Source: Megamerina dolium
Taxonomy: Eukaryota > Arthropoda > Insecta > Diptera > Megamerinidae
Direction: 5' to 3'
NCBI GenBank assembly: GCA_963854835.1
Contig: OY978525.1
Span: 86,729,171 to 86,793,170, forward strand
Length of the DNA: 64,000 bases
Shown here: piece by piece, positions 57,801-64,000 of the stretch
Layout: the number at the start of each line of letters is the position of its first letter
How positions within the stretch are numbered: the first letter of the stretch is position 1
Notes under the pieces: generated by a model
Seen by the model: only the letters and a program-made list of their open reading frames with translations
Told to the model about the DNA's origin: nothing
Databases searched by the model: none
Position numbers and translations under genes: made by a program

Positions 57801-59125
57801 CAACAATTAATATGGGCGCTAGTAGCAATGATATTCAAAATCAAACTGATGCTCGGCTCTGTGACACTGTCACGACGTCATCCTCGCTTAATTTAGATAC
57901 AATATTTGCATTAAATGAACCGCATATACCAGTAACAGAGCAATTAGTTAAGGCAGTAAGTATTTGTCGGCAACTGCCAGAATTGGAAATTTCACCAGAA
58001 ATGGTTGAGGCAGAACGTCTACTTTTATACTCATCGCTGCGTCGGCAATCGCAAAACAAATTAGGTCGAACACAACCACGTGCCATCGGCAAAAGTCAAT
58101 ACACACAGCGCTTTTTTGTCGATGCAATGCGTCTGCCAGTAAAAGCTAATCGTAGCCAAGATATATTCTTTAATTATTTTTACATTTGCACCTTTGAATG
58201 TGATGGTATTATTAAGTCTTCACAATCGGTGGAGTGTCGTAATCATGAGGTTATTTTTCATGATTGCGGAATAGAATTTGAGTGTGACAGCGTTAATATG
58301 ATAGGAAAAGTGAGTTGTAAACTTTTCATGTTACGTCTAAGGAAGGTGTCTACGTTGTCACTAGAACCACGGAAGACCATTGTGGTAAGTATGACATGGA
58401 ATTTGTATAATATACTTTGTGTAATTGTTGTCGTTGTTGTTGTTTCGTTTGATTGTTTTGTTTGCGAATAGAAAATTCCGAATGTTGCAACATCCAGTCC
58501 AACCCAATCAGCATCATCATCATCATCATCATCGTGTGAAGAAATTGTGTCACGCTTCCGTTTACAAGCTTCATTTAGTATAACACCCATGCATTTCGTG
58601 CCTTTTGAATACGTTGAATCTATTTCAAAAAACTCTGATCGTTTATGCTTACGTGCTGCGCGCACTTGTAATATTTCTATACACTCATGTGCAAAATCAA
58701 CTAATTTATCTGGTGACATAACTATAAATGGTCGTGCTGAAATTCGTTTTGCCAAGCAATCACATAGTGGTTTCTTAAATGTTCAAGATCCGCATACTCT
58801 TCACAATTGGAATCGTCGTTGGTGCACGTTAGAAGGATTACATATGTATATTTGGCAAGACATGAATGAGATAAAGGAACAACCATTACTCTCACTGAAT
58901 TTGTGTGACATTAATAAACATACGACGGAGCAGGTAACAATTGCACCGCGTGAATTGTGTGCACGGCCACGTTCGTTTTGTTTACAAAGTGCCATACACA
59001 AAGCTGATGAGGAAATTGCCACTGCCGCAGTGTTCTTTGCTGCCGAAACACAAGATGATCTAAATGCATGGTTGCAACATATCAATTCTGTATTCGTATT
59101 TGTTGCCACATGGATGCCATCATAA
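51869..59125 (+). CDS. Anillin-like protein with C-terminal AHD and PH domain
   Basis: Seven exons by GT-AG junctions that keep frame: 51869-52381, 52456-53353, 53667-54682, 56140-56811, 56877-57065, 57434-58384, 58472-59125; about 1630 residues. The last ~400 residues resemble the anillin homology region and PH domain: GFLNVQDPHT, NWNRRWCTLEG, RELCARPRSFCLQ and DLNAWLQHIN match anillin-type PH domains that bind membrane phosphoinositides and septins at the cortex. The N-terminal half is low complexity: a DDDDDDGEDEE run, a proline-rich PPPKPPRSS SH3-ligand-like site (~390), many Ser/Thr/Lys stretches and a serine run in exon 7. It hosts angel in intron 3. It does not look like the start of the main anillin (scraps), so I give no symbol. 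First in-frame ATG after a stop at 51722. Confidence 0.8.
54755..54760 (-). terminator. Poly(A) signal of angel
   Basis: AATAAA on the minus strand (TTTATT on plus) 38 bp after the angel stop codon and ~70 bp from the host gene's splice donor at 54683. Confidence 0.6.
54798..55895 (-). CDS. angel: Angel, CCR4-type exonuclease/phosphatase family
   Basis: Single exon of 365 codons inside intron 3 of the anillin-like gene, opposite strand. EEP-fold active-site blocks in order: LLSYNILAQDLL (66-77), ILCLQEMQF (112-120, catalytic Glu), TDGCAIIY (148-155), TTHLLYNP (203-210), LLTGDFNCEP (246-255, Asp/Asn), VDYIFY (312-317), GSDHYSL (352-358, Asp-His). These define the angel/CCR4/nocturnin group; human ANGEL2 removes 2',3'-cyclic phosphates from RNA ends (literature knowledge). 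The first ~45 residues are rich in Lys/Thr/His with no acidic residue, which could be a mitochondrial presequence; an internal Met (42) could give a cytosolic form. Confidence 0.93.
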   Translation of the reverse strand: MLKYLIKNGYIKTTLHATIKSSPFIHGIKTHKHNKLPTITKMYKRNWQSTISSDETDAPVATIYKLLSYNILAQDLLTEHMHLYLGIDVQLLRWEHRLRRLTQEILTINPDILCLQEMQFNHLKGLVRQIKDGRKLEYVFKKKTGHRTDGCAIIYDKDKFTLIEERALEYHIPGKAQLNRENIALMAKFRMQKDPTKHLIIATTHLLYNPKRDDVRMAQAQLLLATLNSFALHRTTTNEYVRLPILLTGDFNCEPQSPPYSTLTSISQIPRTWQENCSNEKNDYLQGDTLKMLPLDFGHKSASTFQNRWILVDYIFYATDKDRAKLKVCGTYKLPSVGDCSEIGYIPNRYFGSDHYSLAIAFSID

Positions 59126-59440
59126 TGCGCCGTAACTTAGCCTTTGTACATTTTGGTATTTTTGGGTTGTGGTAGTCATTAAATTATAGCTACAAATTCT
59201 ATCATATATTTCTTTGTTATATATTATACAAGTACGTATGTGTCAACACATATTTAGCTTTTATTTATTTATAAATAACTTTTTATTATTCTATTGTACC
59301 TTTGTAATGACAACAAATCAACATTCCTAAAATAGTAGGTATATTGTATAGTACATGAAATTATAAGAGTTGTTTCCATAGTAAATCATTTATAGTAAAT
59401 TTAATTGTTTCACACAAATATATATAGAAATATAGCTTCC
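59126..59440 (+). other. 3' UTR/intergenic, AT-rich
   Basis: Follows the anillin-like stop codon. No canonical AATAAA close by; nothing else recognised. Confidence 0.4.
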
Positions 59441-59582
59441 CAAGAATAGACGGGTCTACGTCCCGGAAGCACTCGACCACGTGGTCGACCAAGGTCCATT
59501 CACCTCATCAGAATACGGGAATGCTTTGGACGGGAACAAAACAAAGCATTTCCATATTTTTGCTACAACAACAACAACAACA
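59441..59582. mobile_element. Fragment related to the LINE at 60.1 kb
   Basis: CGGGTCTACGTCCCGGAA recurs as CGGGTCTCCGCCCCGGAA at 60150, and the fragment ends with (CAA)n as that LINE does (63578-63590). Confidence 0.4.
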
Positions 59583-59844
59583 TATCGAAATATAGTTGGA
59601 TCTTACAGGAATTCGAATAACTATTGAATTAGTTGTAAAAAGACAAAGATTTTCCATATTTTTGATTCTTTACAGATCCACATTTGAATGTAGTTCTTAA
59701 GAAATATTGACAAGATTTTTTACTGATTGGATTTTAATAATTTGTTTTTTTGATAGTTCATTGTGGCAATAGTAACCTACAAAGAGTTTTGGTTATCACT
59801 AACAAAATCCGCTGTAACACTTGTATCAATATTTATGCAAAACT

Positions 59845-59871
59845 GGGTGCCGGAGCTCAGTGGTTAGTGCG
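59845..59871 (+). mobile_element. SINE head fragment, copy 4
   Basis: GGGTGCCGGAGCTCAGTGG then TTAGTGCG matches the first 27 bp of the SINE family (A box). Too short to be active. Confidence 0.55.
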
Positions 59872-60114
59872 ATGTGTGTGTATTGATATCAGGAAAATCT
59901 TTAAGAATTTTCTGTATTATCAACGAGGATTCTAGACATGGTATGGTGATGGTGTATGGTGTACTTAGGAAATTAACATTAATGCGAGTAAGACAACCCT
60001 GACACTGTTTACGCGTTAACGGAAAGTTAAAGGTCTGAATCTGAAAGGCGTAACATTAAGTTTTCTCGAAAGTAAATTATCTGGTCTGCATAAGATGAGA
60101 AACTATCGTAGAAG

Positions 60115-63100
60115 ATGAATCTCGAGCTAAAGGTTTTCTCACTGCAATCGGGTCTCCGCCCCGGAACAGACTCTGGACTCTTGGATTACTTCCGAGGTCT
60201 GGACCAAGGATTGCAACTCCAGGCATATTATTTTCGAAATCACGATGCAAGATGCATCAACCATGTTCCTGTTTTTTCATTTTGTGAGCACACTGCCAGC
60301 TCGATATGCTCGCCATCCTTTTGCTGCGTGCTGGCAGTGCACCAAATGTCATCGGCCCATACAACAACTGCGTTGTGCAACAACTGTGGTGGTTGGAGTA
60401 ATCTGAGGCCCTGCTGCGCAGCCGCAGCGATTGGGACGCGGATTTTGTTGCTGAATGCTGTAGATTGCAGCCCTCACCCCAACAACCAAATCCTGTTCAT
60501 ATGTCCCAATCTGTCACTCCACGATCGCTGGACATGCGTCCCTGGCACTGTTCAGTTTGCTATCGTCGCATTTATCGCAATGCTACGTTTGTGCTTTGCA
60601 ACGCCTGCGACGGTTGGATACACCTGCGGTCCTGCTCAGGCCTAAATAGCCACCGTGATTGGGACGCCATCTTCCGTGGACTGTGCTGGCTTACGCCTTC
60701 GCAGACGTCCGACCTTTTGCACAGTCCTTCGTTTGCGCCCTCGCCGGTTGCTACGCCACTTCGTCCCTCTCATGCTGAATTGCACACCTCGGCTGCTGCT
60801 CTGTCTACCGCAAAGGAAACACCTCAGCAACTGTCACCTGCCGCTCAACCTCTGTTTTCTGTTCGGCCCCCGCCGCTAACATCTACTCGAGGATCTCTCC
60901 ACCCTGACTTTAAGGTCATGCAGTTAAATTGCGACGGTCTTCGATCGAAGATAGTGGAGATTACTGATTACATGGATCGGCATAATATCCTCATCGCTGC
61001 GATCCAGGAGACCAAGCTCTCGGCGAATATTCCCTTCTCTGCACACACCTGCTTCAACATCATCAGGAAAGACCGAGACAGGCAGGGGGAGGCTTGGCGT
61101 TCATTGTTCACAGCTCGGTTCAGTTCACGCTGATCACGCTGCCTAGCTCTATTGCTCAGGACCCCTTCATTGAAGCCCAGGGTCTGGCGGTTAACACTGG
61201 TAAGTCCCACCTTGAAATAATCAACATCTACATCCCTCCACCTCTGAGTTGTGGTCCGAGCTATCTCTCCTGCTTGATTGACGCACATCCTTAACGGCCG
61301 TGACCGCCTGATCATGGCTGATTTCAACGTCCACCATAACAACTGGCATTCTTCGCTTGGCAACGACCATCGTGGTATACACATCGCTGATCAGATCGAG
61401 GGTTCAACTTTTAACTCCATCAACGAGGACACACCGACCAGAGTGAGCTCAACTTGTGCTAGTTTTCCCGACATGGCCATCGTGAGTGCATCTCTGCTTT
61501 CCAGTGTAAAGTGCAGTGCGGACGTAGCCCTGAACTCTGACCACATCCGATTGTGATCCTAATAGCTAGACCCGAGAAATTTGTAATATCTGAGAAGATC
61601 ACGTCCATTAACTTCAGTAAGGCTAAGTGGCCTCTTTTCGCTGAACTTACTGAGGAGCTGTTCGAGCGGCAGCCCCCACCGTGCCCGTAAGGGTGAAGCT
61701 ATTTTTCGCCATATTATCACCAAGGTGGTTGCCAAATGCATTCCAGTTGGCAAGTGAAGCAGCCAAACTCACGCAACAGCGTGATGACACCCGAGTTGCC
61801 AACCCGGATGATCCTAGGATTGCTAGCTTAAATATTGACATCAGACGACTGGTGGATGAGCACTGTCGTGCCAAGTGGCTAAATCACCTGGACTCTTGAG
61901 ATAGGGGTTCCAAAAAGCTATGGGCAACAATGGGCCACCCTCCGGAGGATCCGTGGACTTGTGGCTGAATCCGAGGACATTAAGTTTACCTTCGGCGAGG
62001 TTGCGGACGCCATCCACAGAGCCAAATCATCGAAGACAATCGGTCCTGATAGAATTGCTATGGTCACTCTTAAGCACCTGGGGCCAAATGGGCTGGCTTA
62101 CCTTACTCGGGTGCTGAACCTCTCTATAGCGTCGCTTAACATACCCGATCTATGGAAGGTGGGCCGAGTGGTGCTAATTTTAAAGCCTGGCAAACCGCTG
62201 GAGCAGGGGAGGTCTTACCGTCTCATCTCATTGCTTTCTCCGGTTGCCAAAATCATGGAGTCTCTCTTACTATCGGAGCTCACACAACATCTCAAGCTTG
62301 CAAACACCAAAACGGCTTCCGCAAACGTCGCAGCATAACCACGGCATTGGCCGAGATTGCTTCTCATATCGCGCGTGGTCTGAACCGGGCCCGTCCTTGC
62401 GAGCGCACTGTTCTGGTGGCTCTCGACTTGTCCAAGGCATTTGATACGGTTAGCCTGGCTATCCTGCTTGACGACATTCTGCTCTCATCTTTGCCTAACT
62501 CCATTAAGCGATGGATAGCCATCTACTTGGTCAACCGACAGTCGTTTGTGGATTTCAGAGGAGAAAGTTCCCTATATAGGGAGGTAAAACAAGGAGTTCC
62601 GCAGGGAAGTGTGCTGTCGACCATCCTCTTCAATTTCAATCTGTCGAAATTCCTTGCGCCGCCTCCTTGCGTACAACTCATCTTTTATGCGGATGATTGC
62701 GCGATCCTGGCGTTGGGACAAAACATCTCGGCGATATACTGCGAGATCAACGCGTACTTGATGCACGTTCAACAATTCTTAAACCGCAGAAGCCTTATAC
62801 TCTCGCCCGAGAACTCTAACGCAACACTCTTTACCACCTGGACCAAGGAGCTCGGAACCGTGCTCTCTGTAGCAGTCGATGGCAGAACTATTCCGACTGT
62901 GAATAGACCTAAAATCCTTCGAGTTGTTTTTGACAGTCTCATTACCTTTGCTGCTCATGTTTATTGCACCATCCAAAGGTTACATAGCAGAAATAATGTC
63001 CTTAAGGCACTGGCTTGGGGAAAGACAAGGAGACGTTGCTCATCACCTATAAGGCCATCGGCAGGTCGATCATCAACTATGCGGCCCCAATTTGGACGTC

Positions 63101-63592
63101 ACTCATAAGCGACACGCAATAACGGCTTTTGCAAACCTGACAGAATACTGCCTTCCGCATCATCACGGGCTGTCATAAGATGGCACATGAAGATCACCTA
63201 CATCAGGAAACGCGAATGCTAAAAGTGCGTGAGCACAACGACCTGCTTTCGCAACAATTTCTTCTTTCCTGCCACCTTTCATCACACGCCAACAACCGGT
63301 TAACACAACTTGCCCCTCCTCCGCGTAATATCCGTGGTAACCTACTCTCATTTGATGGGCATGTGAGTCACCTGCTCGATGATTTGAGCTCTAGTACACA
63401 TGGGCGGCTCTGAATTCACTGCATCAACGCGCGGTGGAGGCGGCCATCGAGTGCCATGATCATAACATCATGCTGGTGGGTTGCCCACCGCCAATAGCAG
63501 ACTGCGAACAACAGCTCCCTAGATCCTAGACCCAAGCTGAACATGAATTTTCGTTATTTCGAAATCGTTGTCTGTTACAACAACAACAAAGG
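60115..63592 (+). pseudogene. Degenerate jockey-like LINE with PHD-type zinc finger
   Basis: Plus-strand domains in order, in shifting frames: PHD-like finger (WHCSVCYRRIYRNATFVLCN, then ACDGWIHLRSC, 60540-60640), endonuclease (VMQLNCDGLRSKI and IQETKLSAN 60915-61030; ADFNVHHNNW 61317-61350; LNSDHI 61530), RT (ILKPGKPLEQGRSYRLISLL 62177, ALDLSKAFDTVS 62420, QGVPQGSVLS 62590, catalytic FYADDCAIL 62685), and a tail with RIITGCHKM (63160) ending in (CAA)n. At least five frameshifts or stops. Clade is likely jockey/CR1 because of the finger-EN-RT order and lack of RNase H. Confidence 0.85.
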
Positions 63593-63759
63593 TGTGCCGG
63601 GCCCAAATTTTGTTTGGGCAATGCCGACGAGCTTTTTGAAAATAAGTATGCGCTAATACTTTGGGTGTTCACAGCACTAATCAGGTCATTAATTACGTAC
63701 GCGGTTGGTTAAGTGTATTTTGGAAGAAAATATAACATCAGCTTCCCGACAAGGAAACA

Positions 63760-63940
63760 ATGTAGAAATCGAGAGTCGATCCTAGGAAACTTGACAAACA
63801 TTTTCTTCAGCGATGGTTCCTCAACCGGGAATGGCAAGTGTGCTGTCTGGCATCTAGATGAAAACACCAGATGCTTTTTTGCTATGACAGCTTTTTTGGT
63901 GTCCAGGCCAACCATATGCAAAAAGCGAAGTACTTCCTGA
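63760..63940 (+). pseudogene. Possible LINE RNase H fragment
   Basis: Frame 63713-63940 reads NIFFSDGSSTGNGKCAVWHL, resembling the RNase H motif 'FTDGSK..G.GAG.. ' of R1/I-type LINEs and the piece at 28700. Runs on toward the window end. Weak evidence. Confidence 0.35.
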
Positions 63941-64000
63941 GAAGGTCGAACTAAAAAGCAACAGCCTTTCTTCTAAAATTAGGAAATAGGGATCTGCGGT

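Noticed and set aside
58258..58755. 165-codon minus-strand frame
   Set aside because: Antisense of anillin-like exons 6-7; its acidic run is the complement of the serine codon repeat.

Overview
The window is eukaryotic, AT-rich, and looks like the genome of a higher fly (Diptera; a tephritid fruit fly such as Bactrocera, Zeugodacus or Ceratitis is my inference, not proven). The reasons are small GT-AG introns, a Drosophila-type core promoter motif (GGTCACACTG), five fly-like nuclear genes, and a dense load of insect transposable elements (TEs). No bacterial operon, CRISPR array or rRNA is present.

Layout. 1-4.5 kb: a broken Ty3/Gypsy pol with its LTR, a PIF/Harbinger-type insertion with a visible empty site elsewhere in the window, a P-element-like remnant and MITEs. 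4.7-6.1 kb: six-exon GET3/ASNA1 ATPase gene. 6.4-14.5 kb: RTE fragment, MITEs, dead Tc1, a 275-bp tandem duplication, and a head-to-head (inverted) LTR pair. 14.6-20.5 kb: a nearly complete, recently inserted Ty3/Gypsy retrotransposon on the minus strand, with a tRNA-Leu primer site, a likely -1 frameshift site, one frameshift in gag and one in-frame UGA between protease and RT. 20.5-24.1 kb: P-like remnant split by a MITE, then two tandem copies of another MITE. 24.15-24.6 kb: candidate promoter and non-coding first exon. 24.6-47.6 kb: probably a ~23-kb first intron of the TNFAIP8-family gene, filled with SINEs, LINE fragments, mariners, TA microsatellites, a 680-bp palindrome, an apparently intact intron-containing Tc1 element (33156-34812) and an intact 992-codon RTE LINE inserted in a mariner pseudogene. 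47.6-59.1 kb: the gene-rich end, with the TNFAIP8-family gene, mRpL43 (convergent with it), and a seven-exon anillin-like PH-domain gene (divergent from mRpL43) that hosts the single-exon gene angel on the opposite strand of one intron. 59.2-64 kb: a degenerate LINE carrying a PHD-type zinc finger and an RNase H fragment.

The cellular genes have unrelated jobs: tail-anchored protein insertion (ASNA1), lipid-linked cell-death/autophagy signalling (TNFAIP8 family), mitochondrial translation (mRpL43), cytoskeletal scaffolding (anillin-like) and RNA end processing (angel). I found no multi-gene novel system. The most notable elements are the intact Tc1 transposon with long IR/DR termini, the inverted-LTR insertion with its own target duplication, and the recoding signals of the Gypsy element.
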